A stretch of 64,000 bases of DNA, taken from contig NZ_CP074197.1 of assembly GCF_023921805.1 (NCBI RefSeq), forward strand, positions 372,001 to 436,000. Direction: 5' to 3'. This document shows, one piece after another, positions 9,701 through 19,006 of the stretch. The position numbers and the translations under genes are program-made. The stretch's first letter is position 1; every line of letters starts with the position of its first letter. Under the pieces are notes generated by a model that was not told where the DNA came from, did not search any database, and saw only the letters and a program-made list of their open reading frames with translations. Source of the stretch: Ruminococcus sp. FMBCY1. Lineage in GTDB: Bacteria; Bacillota; Clostridia; Oscillospirales; Acutalibacteraceae.

Positions 9701-12474
9701 CATATTGGATTTTAAATTTACCCACAAGGGAGCAGTGGCTCCCTTGACCCTGCTATAAATCTATCCATATTGGATTTTAAATTGTAATGGTAATTAGTCA
9801 TTATATAGATTTTATTGCCTATAAATCTATCCATATTGGATTTTAAATTTTAAACGCTCTGTATTGGCTTAAACAGTCAAGCAACTATAAATCTATCCAT
9901 ATTGGATTTTAAATTTTTACCATATACATAACATCATCTCCGTTGATTTCTATAAATCTATCCATATTGGATTTTAAATTTGTACTACCACGCAGGCGTG
10001 TACGGATGGGATTATGCTATAAATCTATCCATATTGGATTTTAAATGATAATTTCAACAAATTGGAAGAGTTGCCGAAAAACCTATAAATCTATCCATAT
10101 TGGATTTTAAATTGACAATTGAATGAACTTGCAACAGCCTTGAGCCTGCTATAAATCTATCCATATTGGATTTTAAATAGTACAAACAGATGAATAGTAT
10201 TGTTAAGTTGCAACCTATAAATCTATCCATATTGGATTTTAAATGCTCTCTATCTTTATTGTGATTATATTATACACCGCTATAAATCTATCCATATTGG
10301 ATTTTAAATTTCAATAATATCCCTTTTACTTTGCAAAGAATTAATCTATAAATCTATCCATATTGGATTTTAAATCTCTGTTCTTGATCTGTTTCAAGTT
10401 CTTGATCTGACTATAAATCTATCCATATTGGATTTTAAATTTTCGTAGAGTTTCTCAATAACTTCCTTAACATCTGCTATAAATCTATCCATATTGGATT
10501 TTAAATTGACGGTCACTGACTGAAAAATTTTTCTTGATTTTCTATAAATCTATCCATATTGGATTTTAAAAGATGAGTGTAACCCGCTTATACCTTGTAT
10601 AAGCGTTCTATAAATCTATCCATATTGGATTTTAAAAGTATCGGCTTAAATAGTCAAGCAATATAATTACTCTCTATAAATCTATCCATATTGGATTTTA
10701 AAAGCATAATCAACCCACCCACGCAAAAAATGCCTTTTAAACTATAAATCTATCCATATTGGATTTTAAAACGCAAAAAATGCCTTTTAAACACCCTGTA
10801 TCGGCTTCTATAAATCTATCCATATTGGATTTTAAAATTGAGCTTTAAGCCCTTAATGAAGAAAGCTATTGTTCTATAAATCTATCCATATTGGATTTTA
10901 AAATACCAAATTAAATTAAAGTTTAACAAAAGGAGATACTATAAATCTATCCATATTGGATTTTAAAAATTTGTTATTGCGTGAAGTCTGATTTGCAATA
11001 TGATCTATAAATCTATCCATATTGGATTTTAAAACTTATTAGAATCACTTTCAGAAATCTTTACATATCCTATAAATCTATCCATATTGGATTTTAAAAC
11101 AAGCAACTTTTAAAAATTATGATAGCTTTGTTTCTCTATAAATCTATCCATATTGGATTTTAAAAATATTCACATAATGACTGCCGTATTCCAATAAACC
11201 TCTATAAATCTATCCATATTGGATTTTAAAAAAATATGTTGTCTTTCCGCCTGTTCTATTCGTAGTGCTATAAATCTATCCATATTGGATTTTAAAACTC
11301 CTCTCTCGTCAGTTGACGAGGTCAGAGAATTACTATAAATCTATCCATATTGGATTTTAAAATTACCGGCAGGTGTTAGTTATTTGTCTGGTTCATACTA
11401 TAAATCTATCCATATTGGATTTTAAAAAATGGACTTGTTGATACAATTCTTCAAGCCCTTGGTCTATAAATCTATCCATATTGGATTTTAAAAAGGTGAA
11501 AATCACAATGTATCAGATTTATTAAAGCCTATAAATCTATCCATATTGGATTTTAAAACTCAATTAAAGTCTATACTTATGATGTTGATGAATACTATAA
11601 ATCTATCCATATTGGATTTTAAAATTATCAAAATAATAATAACATATTTATATTTAAATGGCTATAAATCTATCCATATTGGATTTTAAAATGCCATAGT
11701 CATTCTCCTTTATTTAGATTTTCAACCTATAAATCTATCCATATTGGATTTTAAAATGACAACTGAATAAAGGAATAGGCAGTGACCACGCTATAAATCT
11801 ATCCATATTGGATTTTAAAAGTTATAATTGAGGCAGAGCAAACTGATAAGGAAATCACTATAAATCTATCCATATTGGATTTTAAAAGTTAATTGCTCGG
11901 TGTCAAGCCTATCAATGAACCCCTATAAATCTATCCATATTGGATTTTAAAAGTGGTTGCGGATTTTTTCAAAATTTTTCTTGATTTTCTATAAATCTAT
12001 CCATATTGGATTTTAAAAGCTTATGTGCACGCATTATAGTATCATATGCGTATTCTATAAATCTATCCATATTGGATTTTAAAATATTTTGATAGAACAC
12101 CCCTGGCAAAATACGATTACTATAAATCTATCCATATTGGATTTTAAAATCAGTTTCTGATACAAATAAATGGAGATTTGATACTATAAATCTATCCATA
12201 TTGGATTTTAAAATTATTTGATTGTAAGTCTTATGGTCTTTCTGTTGCCTATAAATCTATCCATATTGGATTTTAAAATTTAAAATCTTCCACCGCTGTG
12301 TACGGTGCTACTGCTATAAATCTATCCATATTGGATTTTAAACAAAAGCGCTATATAAGCACCAAGAGCACTTGGTAATCTATAAATCTATCCATATTGG
12401 ATTTTAAATGACAAAGCGTCACCGCCCGCTTTACCGGCTGAACTCTATAAATCTATCCATATTGGATTTTAAAC
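6712..12474 (+). CRISPR. CRISPR array, 88 repeats and 87 spacers, type I-B
   Basis: A 30-nt repeat beginning ctataaatctatcc and ending ggattttaaa plus one variable last base. I counted 88 copies by hand with a spacing of 64-69 bases, so spacers are about 34-39 nt. The first 29 bases looked constant in every copy. The thirtieth base is T in copies 1-58, A in copies 59-85, then C, T and C. The + orientation is supported by the leader and cas genes at the 5' side, variant repeats at the far end, a TTTTAAAT-type 3' end as in clostridial I-B repeats, and spacer pairs that share their 5' but not their 3' ends. Some spacers are duplicated or overlap one another. Confidence 0.99.
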
Positions 12475-12601
12475 GCAACAGTATCCGTTGTAACTGAATA
12501 CATCAAAGTAACTTTACCTAATCTGCAGCAATTAAACCCGAGTATTTTATATTCTATTGTAAAATATATTTTCTTATTGGAATAATAGAGGGGGAAAGTT
12601 T

Positions 12602-12610
12602 TGTTATAAT
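12602..12610 (+). promoter_or_regulatory. Extended -10 promoter for fhs
   Basis: TGTTATAAT is an extended -10 element 34 bases before the fhs start codon. No good -35 box stands 17 bases upstream. The stretch from the last repeat (12475) to this point shows no gene and no spacer-repeat remnants that I can see. Confidence 0.5.
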
Positions 12611-12644
12611 TAAAGAAATATATTTGAACGGAGGTATTTTCAAT

Positions 12645-14312
12645 ATGTTAAGTGATATTGAAATCGCTCAGGCTGCGACCTTACTCCCGATTAAAGAGGT
12701 TGCCGCACAGATCAGAATTAAAGAGGATGAGCTGGAGTTTTACGGCAAGTATAAGGCTAAACTTTCAGACGAACTTGCCAATCGTTTGGAAAATGAGCCG
12801 GACGGAAAACTTATTCTTGTTACAGCTATAAATCCAACCCCCGCAGGTGAGGGCAAAACAACTACTTCTGCAGGTCTTGGTCAGGCTATGGCTAAGATTG
12901 GTAAAAAGGCTGTAATCGCTCTAAGAGAGCCTTCACTCGGTCCTGTATTTGGTATTAAGGGCGGCGCTGCAGGCGGCGGTTATTCTCAGGTACTTCCTAT
13001 GGAAGATATTAATCTTCACTTTACAGGCGATATGCACGCTATTACTTCTGCAAACAATCTTTGCTGTGCAATGCTTGACAATCATATTCAGCAGGGTAAT
13101 GTTCTCGGGATTGATCCTCGCCAGATTCTTATTAAGAGATGTCTTGATATGAACGACAGAGCTTTGAGAAATATTGTTGTCGGTCTTGGCGGCAGAGTGA
13201 ACGGTATTCCTCGTGAGGACCACTTTATAATTACTGTTGCATCTGAAGTTATGGCTATCCTTTGCCTTGCTGACGATATTTCTGATTTAAAGAAAAGACT
13301 TGGTAATATTCTTATTGCTTATACATATGCAGGCGAGCCTGTTTTTGCAAAGGACATCAAGGCTGACGGTGCTATGACAGCTCTTCTTAAAGACGCTATC
13401 AAACCAAACCTTGTTCAGACACTCGAGGGTACCCCTGCTATTATGCACGGCGGTCCTTTTGCCAATATTGCTCACGGCTGTAACAGCATTCGTGCTACAA
13501 AGCTTGCGTTAAAACTTGCCGATTACTGTATTACAGAGGCAGGCTTCGGTTCAGATCTCGGTGCAGAGAAATTCTTTGACATCAAGTGCAGATATGCAGG
13601 TTTTAAGCCGTCTGCCGTAGTTATTGTTGCTACTTGCCGTGCGTTAAAGTACAACGGCGGTGTGCCTAAGGCAGAGGTTTCTGCAGAGAATCTTGAGGCT
13701 CTTAAAAATGGTATTGAAAACCTTGGTGTTCACATTGATAACATGAGAAAGTACAATGTTCCCGTTGTAGTTGCTATCAACCAGTTCGGTACAGATACAG
13801 CAGAGGAACTTGAGTTTATCGAGAGTTACTGTAAATCTAAAGGCGCAGACTTTGCTCTCTCAAATGTATTCTCAAAGGGCGGAGAAGGCGGTACAGAACT
13901 TGCCAAAAAGGTAGTAGAGGCTTGCGAAAAGCCGTCTGATTTTGCTCCTATTTATTCAGATGACCTTACAATTAAAGAAAAGGTTGACAAAATTGCAAAA
14001 ACAATTTACGGCGCTTCAAGAGTAAACTATACAAAGGCTGCCGAAAAGGCATTGAAGCAGATTCAGGCTCTCGGCGGTGAAAAACTTCCTGTTTGTATTG
14101 CAAAAACACAATATTCGCTTTCTGATGACCCAACACTTCTCGGTGCTCCAAAGGATTTTGAAATCACAGTAAAGAATCTTACACTTTCAAACGGTGCAGG
14201 ATTTGTAGTTGTATATACAGGTGATATTATGACAATGCCGGGTCTTCCGAAAGTTCCGTCGGCAGAGAAAATTGATGTTACCGAGGAAGGAAAAATTAAC
14301 GGTTTATTCTGA
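12645..14312 (+). CDS. fhs: Formate-tetrahydrofolate ligase
   Basis: This 555-residue cytosolic enzyme makes 10-formyl-THF from formate, THF and ATP, feeding one-carbon metabolism or the methyl branch of acetogenesis. The P-loop region [20 protein letters not shown] (near residue 65) and the loop [20 protein letters not shown] (near 105) are family signatures, and the length is standard. The ATG at 12645 is chosen because GGAGG lies ten bases upstream. An earlier in-frame TTG at 12624 sits before that box. It overlaps tsaE by one base. Confidence 0.96.
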   Translation: MLSDIEIAQAATLLPIKEVAAQIRIKEDELEFYGKYKAKLSDELANRLENEPDGKLILVTAINPTPAGEGKTTTSAGLGQAMAKIGKKAVIALREPSLGPVFGIKGGAAGGGYSQVLPMEDINLHFTGDMHAITSANNLCCAMLDNHIQQGNVLGIDPRQILIKRCLDMNDRALRNIVVGLGGRVNGIPREDHFIITVASEVMAILCLADDISDLKKRLGNILIAYTYAGEPVFAKDIKADGAMTALLKDAIKPNLVQTLEGTPAIMHGGPFANIAHGCNSIRATKLALKLADYCITEAGFGSDLGAEKFFDIKCRYAGFKPSAVVIVATCRALKYNGGVPKAEVSAENLEALKNGIENLGVHIDNMRKYNVPVVVAINQFGTDTAEELEFIESYCKSKGADFALSNVFSKGGEGGTELAKKVVEACEKPSDFAPIYSDDLTIKEKVDKIAKTIYGASRVNYTKAAEKALKQIQALGGEKLPVCIAKTQYSLSDDPTLLGAPKDFEITVKNLTLSNGAGFVVVYTGDIMTMPGLPKVPSAEKIDVTEEGKINGLF

Positions 14313-14737
14313 TGATTACTGTAAATACTCATAATGCCCGTGAAACAGAGGCACTCGGCGCAAAAATTGCCGAAAAGTTGTGCGGCACGGAAGTAATCGC
14401 TCTTTTTGGCGGTCTTGGTATGGGCAAGACTGCCTTTACAAGAGGACTTGCCGGTGCGCTCGGTGCAGGAGAAAATGTTTCAAGCCCTACATTCGCTCTT
14501 GTCAATGAATATTCTGGTAAGTATAATATTTTTCATTTTGATATGTACCGTGTAAATACATGGGATGATTTGTATTCCACAGGATTTTTTGATTATATCG
14601 ATAACGGTATAATCATTATTGAGTGGAGTGAAAATATTGAAGAGGCTTTGCCTGCCGATTGTATTAAAATCAGAATCATTAAGGGCGAAAATGATGATGA
14701 CAGAATTTTTGAAATTGAAGGTGTTGATCCGCAATGA
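14312..14737 (+). CDS. tsaE: tRNA threonylcarbamoyladenosine ATPase TsaE
   Basis: A 141-residue P-loop ATPase that drives turnover of the TsaB-TsaD complex in t6A37 modification. Walker A is LFGGLGMGKTAFTRGLAGAL near residue 33, followed by SPTFALVNEY and FHFDMYRV. The start codon overlaps the fhs stop (TGATG), and the end overlaps tsaB by four bases, so translation is probably coupled. Confidence 0.94.
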   Translation: MITVNTHNARETEALGAKIAEKLCGTEVIALFGGLGMGKTAFTRGLAGALGAGENVSSPTFALVNEYSGKYNIFHFDMYRVNTWDDLYSTGFFDYIDNGIIIIEWSENIEEALPADCIKIRIIKGENDDDRIFEIEGVDPQ

Positions 14738-15444
14738 AAATTCTTGCAATAGATACAAGCGCCACAGCTGCGTCAACCGCAATTTGTGACGAAAACAAAA
14801 TAATAGGTGAGTTCTTTATAAATACAAAACTTACTCACAGCAGAACACTTATGCCTATGGTTGAAAGTCTGCTTGCAAACACAAACATAACGACAACAGA
14901 TATTACCGCCGTTGCGGTAAACTGCGGTCCGGGTTCGTTTACAGGTGTAAGAATCGGTGTTGCAGCGGCTAAAGGACTTGCTTTTGCCGATGATTTGCCT
15001 TGCATAGAGGTATCGACGCTTGAAAGCCTTGCGTATAATTTGCAATCTGCAAATGGGATAATCTGTTCTGTTATGGACGCTCGTTGTTCGCAGGTTTATA
15101 ATGCGCTTTTCAAATGTGACGGCATAAAGCCCGAAAGACTTTGCAAAGACAGAGCTTTGTCTGTTGCCGAGCTTTCAGAAGAACTTAAGAGTTATGACGA
15201 AAGAATCATTCTTGTGGGTGACGGCGCTGAGCTTTGCTTTAATGCAATGAAAGAAACCCTCTCAAATGTTGAGCTTGCACCAATCAATGTAAGATTTCAA
15301 AGAGCGTCATCAACAGCAGAAATAGCTATTGAAAAATTTAATAATGGGGAAGTGCTTTCAGCGGCAGAGATAATGCCTATGTATTTAAGACTGCCACAGG
15401 CTGAAAGAGAACTTAAAAAGAAAATGGAGGAAAAGAAATGTTAG
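14734..15444 (+). CDS. tsaB: tRNA threonylcarbamoyladenosine protein TsaB
   Basis: A 236-residue ASKHA-fold protein, the scaffold partner of TsaD in t6A synthesis. The start MKILAIDTSATAASTAI and the motif GPGSFTGVRIGVAAAKGLAF near residue 70 are typical. It follows tsaE as in many Firmicutes; tsaD is not in the window. The last seven bases overlap rpiB. Confidence 0.94.
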   Translation: MKILAIDTSATAASTAICDENKIIGEFFINTKLTHSRTLMPMVESLLANTNITTTDITAVAVNCGPGSFTGVRIGVAAAKGLAFADDLPCIEVSTLESLAYNLQSANGIICSVMDARCSQVYNALFKCDGIKPERLCKDRALSVAELSEELKSYDERIILVGDGAELCFNAMKETLSNVELAPINVRFQRASSTAEIAIEKFNNGEVLSAAEIMPMYLRLPQAERELKKKMEEKKC

Positions 15445-15890
15445 CACTCGGTTGTGATCACGGCGGATATAACCTTATCTGCGCAATTAAAAAATATCTC
15501 GACGAAAAGGGTATTGAATATAAAGATTTTGGTACTTACAGCACAGACAGCGTTGATTATCCTGTTTACGGCTATAAAGTTGCAAAAGCAGTAGCAAGCG
15601 GCGAATGTGAGCTTGGTATTCTTTGCTGCGGCACAGGCATAGGTATTTCTATGGCTGCAAATAAGGTCAAGGGTATTCGTGCGGCTGTTGTAAGCAATGA
15701 GTTTTGCGCTGAAATGACACGCAGACATAACCACGCAAATATTCTTTGCATGGGCGGCAGAGTAACAAGCGAAGAGGATGCAGTTAAGTTTACAGATATT
15801 TTCCTCAATACTCCCGAAGAAGGCGACAGACATTTAAAGCGCCTTGCTATGATTGACGAGATTGAGGCAGGTACTTTCAAGGTTGACTGA
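15438..15890 (+). CDS. rpiB: Ribose-5-phosphate isomerase B
   Basis: A 150-residue RpiB/LacAB-family sugar isomerase of the pentose phosphate pathway. Visible are the N-terminal GCDHGGYNL, the active-site segment CCGTGIGISMAANKVKGIRA (residues 55-75) and RRHNHANILCMGGR. A GGAGG box lies inside the end of tsaB, so this gene closes the fhs-tsaE-tsaB-rpiB operon. Confidence 0.94.
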   Translation: MLALGCDHGGYNLICAIKKYLDEKGIEYKDFGTYSTDSVDYPVYGYKVAKAVASGECELGILCCGTGIGISMAANKVKGIRAAVVSNEFCAEMTRRHNHANILCMGGRVTSEEDAVKFTDIFLNTPEEGDRHLKRLAMIDEIEAGTFKVD

Positions 15891-15905
15891 TTTCGGGAGA
15901 TTTTT

Positions 15906-16023
15906 ATGTCCGACGAAGAATTAGAGGTGTTGAACGACATCAAATATATTCTTTATGTCTGTTATGCTTGGAAATAAACTTGATGATGTGAACGCAAAAA
16001 TTGATGAAACCAATATTCTGTAA
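15906..16023 (+). pseudogene. Possible frameshifted small ORF
   Basis: An ATG at 15906 opens MSDEELEVLNDIKYILYV and stops at 15977. In the next frame the reading continues as SVMLGNKLDDVNAKIDETNIL and stops at 16023. The two pieces together look like one small charged, heptad-rich protein interrupted by a one-base shift near 15958. A GGGAG box precedes the ATG. I do not know the family, and chance cannot be excluded for so short a frame. Confidence 0.35.
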
Positions 16024-16069
16024 AACGAACTAAAGGGTTATGGTTTTGAAAACTCTTTTGTTTAAGTTA

Positions 16070-16180
16070 CCAAACAGCAGGCTGTTTGGCTATCGTCAGA
16101 TTACATAAGCGGAAAGTATTTGTGGGCTTTGCCCACACCCACAACCTTTGAAAAGGTTGACCAAACTTTTATAATTTTTG
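16070..16180 (+). repeat. Three-hairpin intergenic repeat, copy A
   Basis: About 110 bases holding three hairpins in a row: CCAAACAG/CTGTTTGG (16070-16089), TGTGGGC/GCCCACA (16121-16137) and CAACCTTT/AAAGGTTG (16142-16159). A tail reading aaacttttataattttt follows. A copy about 85-90 percent identical by eye lies on the other strand at 47225-47336, and a more diverged one at 47454-47563. Stem bases change in pairs between copies. Confidence 0.8.
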
Positions 16181-16244
16181 TGATACACCGGAATTTCTTG
16201 ACAAAACACTGCATAAAACCGTCTAAATCTTAAAACCAAAGTAA

Positions 16245-16276
16245 AAAGCTCTCTTTACGCAAATAAAGAGAGCTTT
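16245..16276. terminator. Bidirectional terminator hairpin
   Basis: A perfect 13-bp stem, AAAGCTCTCTTTA and its complement, with a six-base loop. It lies between the + strand rpiB operon and the convergent minus-strand TSCPD gene, and could end both. Confidence 0.75.
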
Positions 16277-16312
16277 AATGTTATGATAAATATAAAGTTT
16301 TAGCCGCAGAGC

Positions 16313-16564
16313 TTATTCAAGTTCAAGAGCCTCTTCAATAGCGTAAGAAAGCTGATCGGGGCAAGATGTACCTCTGCCACGGCAGTCAATGCCTTTTAAT
16401 CTCTTTACAGCCTCTTCTGCGTCCATACCTTTTACAAGAGCACAAATGCCTTGAGTGTTGCCTGAGCAACCGCCGATAAATTCGCAGGATTCTATAATTC
16501 CGTCATTTATCTCAAGGTTAATCTGTCTTGAACAAACACCTTTTGGAATGTATGTATATTTCAT
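16313..16564 (-). CDS. TSCPD domain protein (TIGR03905 type)
   Basis: An 83-residue protein named for its conserved TSCPDQL motif near the C-terminus; CSGNTQGICALVKGM lies mid-protein. The family is widespread in Firmicutes and its function is not established. The conserved cysteines suggest metal or nucleotide binding, as in the TSCPD domain of class II ribonucleotide reductases. A strong AAGGAGGT box precedes the ATG. It is a single-gene unit with a terminator downstream. Confidence 0.85.
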   Translation of the reverse strand: MKYTYIPKGVCSRQINLEINDGIIESCEFIGGCSGNTQGICALVKGMDAEEAVKRLKGIDCRGRGTSCPDQLSYAIEEALELE

Positions 16565-16664
16565 TATATTACCTCCTTAAAACATTTCAACTGTATTTTA
16601 ACATATTTCTTTAAAAAAATCTATAAAATTTAAAAATATGTGTCGATTTTTAAATTTAGTGTGA

Positions 16665-16670
16665 TATAAT
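16665..16670 (+). promoter_or_regulatory. -10 box before the dnaD-like gene
   Basis: TATAAT, with no convincing -35 box. If used, transcription would begin around 16677. That is after the first in-frame ATG (16672) and supports the start at 16726 for the next gene. Confidence 0.4.
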
Positions 16671-16725
16671 AATGTGTACGATAAAGTTTGATTATAATAT
16701 TTATTTTGGGTCAGAGGTATATGAA

Positions 16726-17751
16726 ATGTCTATGAAAATTAATCTTGGTGCTTGGAATTCAATATTTGCCGTGCCTTCGTCTGTTGTAGACGAGGGACTT
16801 AAGTTTTCGGACGGCGTTAAACTTAAGGTATTGTTATATCTTTTGCGGCACAGTGGGGAAGATGTGAACGAAAGCGACATCAGTAAGGCGACAGGCGTAA
16901 ATGAAACCGATATTCCGGAGGCAGTTGAATACTGGGTTATGAAAGGTATCTTTTGCCAAAATAACGGTGCTTTTGAGCCTGCACAGGCAGAACAGCAAAC
17001 GACTGAACAGTCTGCGGTAAAACAAGTCGAAAGCAATAATACTGCCGCTCCGATTGAAAAGGAAGAGCCTACAGTTCCGCATATGTTTGTAAGACCGCAG
17101 CGCCCCGATTATGTTTATGTGGCACAACAGCTTGCGGTTGACGAAGAATTTAAAATGCTTGTAAACGAGGCACAGACAGCCCTCGGCAAGCCTTTATCAA
17201 ACTCCGATGCATCGTCGTTACTGTTACTTAAAAATACCTGCGGTTTGCCTGTAGAGGTAATTATAATGCTTATTCAGTATTGTATAAGCATCGGAAAATC
17301 TAACATAAGAGCCATTGAAACAATAGGTTTGAGATGGTCTGATGCGGGAGTTTTCTCGATTGAGGAAGCCGAAAATAAAATAAAACAAGCACATCGTGCA
17401 AGCCAGAGTTTTACGATTGTAGCATCTGCGTTCGGTTTAAAAAATACGGGTTCTCCTACTAAAAAGCAGGTTGAATACGCCGATTTGTGGGTAAACGAGT
17501 GGAAATTTTCTCCCGAAATGCTAAGAGAGGCTTACGAAAGATGTGTTGACAGTAAGGGCAGCTGCGATTTCAGATACATAAACGGAATTTTAAAACGCTG
17601 GAATTCAAGTGGAATTTACAATGTTGACGATTTAAACAAATTTGACAGCAGACCCGATAAGTATAAGCATAAAGGCGGAAACAGGAATGACGCCAACACA
17701 TCATATAATATAAATGATTTGCAGAGATTAGATACAATCGACAGTATTTAG
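16726..17751 (+). CDS. DnaD-domain replication protein
   Basis: A 341-residue protein of the DnaD/DnaB primosome family that helps load the replicative helicase. The N-terminal winged-helix-like part (GVKLKVLLYLLRHSGEDVNE) is followed by a Gln/Glu-rich linker and one or two C-terminal DnaD domains (residues about 130-310). It is paired with a DnaC/DnaI-type loader, as expected. The start is the ATG with AGAGGT seven bases upstream; the ATG at 16672 lacks a binding site. Confidence 0.85.
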   Translation: MSMKINLGAWNSIFAVPSSVVDEGLKFSDGVKLKVLLYLLRHSGEDVNESDISKATGVNETDIPEAVEYWVMKGIFCQNNGAFEPAQAEQQTTEQSAVKQVESNNTAAPIEKEEPTVPHMFVRPQRPDYVYVAQQLAVDEEFKMLVNEAQTALGKPLSNSDASSLLLLKNTCGLPVEVIIMLIQYCISIGKSNIRAIETIGLRWSDAGVFSIEEAENKIKQAHRASQSFTIVASAFGLKNTGSPTKKQVEYADLWVNEWKFSPEMLREAYERCVDSKGSCDFRYINGILKRWNSSGIYNVDDLNKFDSRPDKYKHKGGNRNDANTSYNINDLQRLDTIDSI

Positions 17752-17764
17752 TGTGGTGATATAA

Positions 17765-18760
17765 ATGGGATACAGTAAAGAAATTTACAGAGCGACAAAA
17801 GCAAAAATGGAAGAAAGGCGCACCAAAGCCGAGAGAAGAGCGGAGCAGGTTCGTGAAGAGGTTTACAGAAGAGTTCCGAGAATAGAGGAGCTTGAAAAAG
17901 AAATATCTTCATGCGGAATACTTGCGGTTCGTGCGGTTTTAAACGGCGGAGATGTAAAGTCTGCCACGCAGGATTTGCGTGCAAAAAGTCTTTCTATGCA
18001 AAATGAAGTCAAAAAGCTGCTTACAGAAAACGGCTATGAAGAAAATTGCTTTGAACCGCATTACAACTGTAAATACTGCAAAGATACGGGATATATAGAA
18101 AAAGACGGAAGAACAGTGTATTGCCCTTGCTTTAAAAGATTGCTTGTAGCAACTGCGTGCGAGGAGCTTAACCGTACTGCGCCTTTAAGACTTTCCACTT
18201 TTGAGAGTTTTGACCTTAATATGTACAGTCACGAGGTTGATAAGGCGAGCGGAGTATCACCTTTTGATAAAATGCAAAAAATTTATAATTATTGCGTGCA
18301 GTACGCAAGGACTTTTACGCCCGAGTCAAAGAGTATACTTATGAGAGGCGGCACAGGTCTTGGCAAAACCCACCTTTCGCTCGCTATTGCCAATGAGGTT
18401 ACAAGGCGTGGTTTCGGTGTAATCTATGTGTCTGCACCTATGCTTATGTCAACGCTTAGCAATATGCATTTTTCCAAAGAGTCCAACGATTCCGAATATT
18501 TTGAAATGCTCACAAAGTGCGATTTACTAATTATTGATGATTTAGGCACAGAGTTTTCAAATACTTTTTCAAATACACAGTTTTATAATTTGTGTAATTC
18601 AAGAATGCTTTTGAGAAAGCCTTTGATAATAAACACAAACCTTTCGATAACAGAACTTGAAAAAACTTATACTTCAAGATTTATTTCAAGAATATACGGA
18701 GAGGGTGTAAGGCTTAATTTTGTCGGCGATGATATAAGACTCAAAAAAAGTTTTAGCTAA
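17765..18760 (+). CDS. DnaC/DnaI-type helicase loader
   Basis: A 331-residue AAA+ ATPase that delivers the replicative helicase to DNA. An N-terminal helical region is followed by a Cys cluster (CKYCKDTGY...YCPCF, residues about 100-125) typical of DnaI-like zinc modules. Then come Walker A RGGTGLGKTHLSLAIANEV near 200 and Walker B LLIIDDLGTEF near 255. It starts 13 bases after the dnaD-like gene. Confidence 0.88.
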   Translation: MGYSKEIYRATKAKMEERRTKAERRAEQVREEVYRRVPRIEELEKEISSCGILAVRAVLNGGDVKSATQDLRAKSLSMQNEVKKLLTENGYEENCFEPHYNCKYCKDTGYIEKDGRTVYCPCFKRLLVATACEELNRTAPLRLSTFESFDLNMYSHEVDKASGVSPFDKMQKIYNYCVQYARTFTPESKSILMRGGTGLGKTHLSLAIANEVTRRGFGVIYVSAPMLMSTLSNMHFSKESNDSEYFEMLTKCDLLIIDDLGTEFSNTFSNTQFYNLCNSRMLLRKPLIINTNLSITELEKTYTSRFISRIYGEGVRLNFVGDDIRLKKSFS

Positions 18761-18812
18761 AATTCCGTATTTTTTGTATTTTTCAAATTTTAGAAAAAAT
18801 TGAAAAAAGATG

Positions 18813-18841
18813 TTGACAAAACACACGTTCTGCTATATAAT
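18813..18841 (+). promoter_or_regulatory. Consensus promoter, first of a tandem pair
   Basis: TTGACA, 17 bases, TATAAT: a perfect sigma-A consensus upstream of the tRNA-Gln/tRNA-Pro pair. Confidence 0.85.
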
Positions 18842-18933
18842 AGCTATTGTTGATTGCGTGAAAGTAAGCAACAAGTCAATGCTGAACGAAAGTTAAAAAC
18901 TTCTAAAAAGTTTTAAAAAATTTCAAAAAAGTG

Positions 18934-18962
18934 TTGACAAAACGCACTTCATAATATATAAT
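18934..18962 (+). promoter_or_regulatory. Consensus promoter, second of a tandem pair
   Basis: TTGACA, 17 bases, TATAAT again. The flanks (gtTTGACAaaac-cac, then gttgattgc downstream) repeat those of the promoter 121 bases upstream, so this is a tandem duplication. It would start transcription about 40 bases before the tRNA-Gln. Confidence 0.85.
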
Positions 18963-19006
18963 ATATATCGTTGATTGCACGGCTTGCAGCAATGAGCAAT
19001 AAACAT

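Noticed and set aside
6712..12474. Array read on the minus strand with the leader near fhs
   Set aside because: Variant repeats are at the fhs end, twin spacers share their left ends, and overlap-derived PAMs lie on the left side. All support reading from the cas2 side.
6712..12474. Self-targeting spacers against genes in this window
   Set aside because: By eye no spacer matched any gene here over useful length; a full-genome search would be needed.
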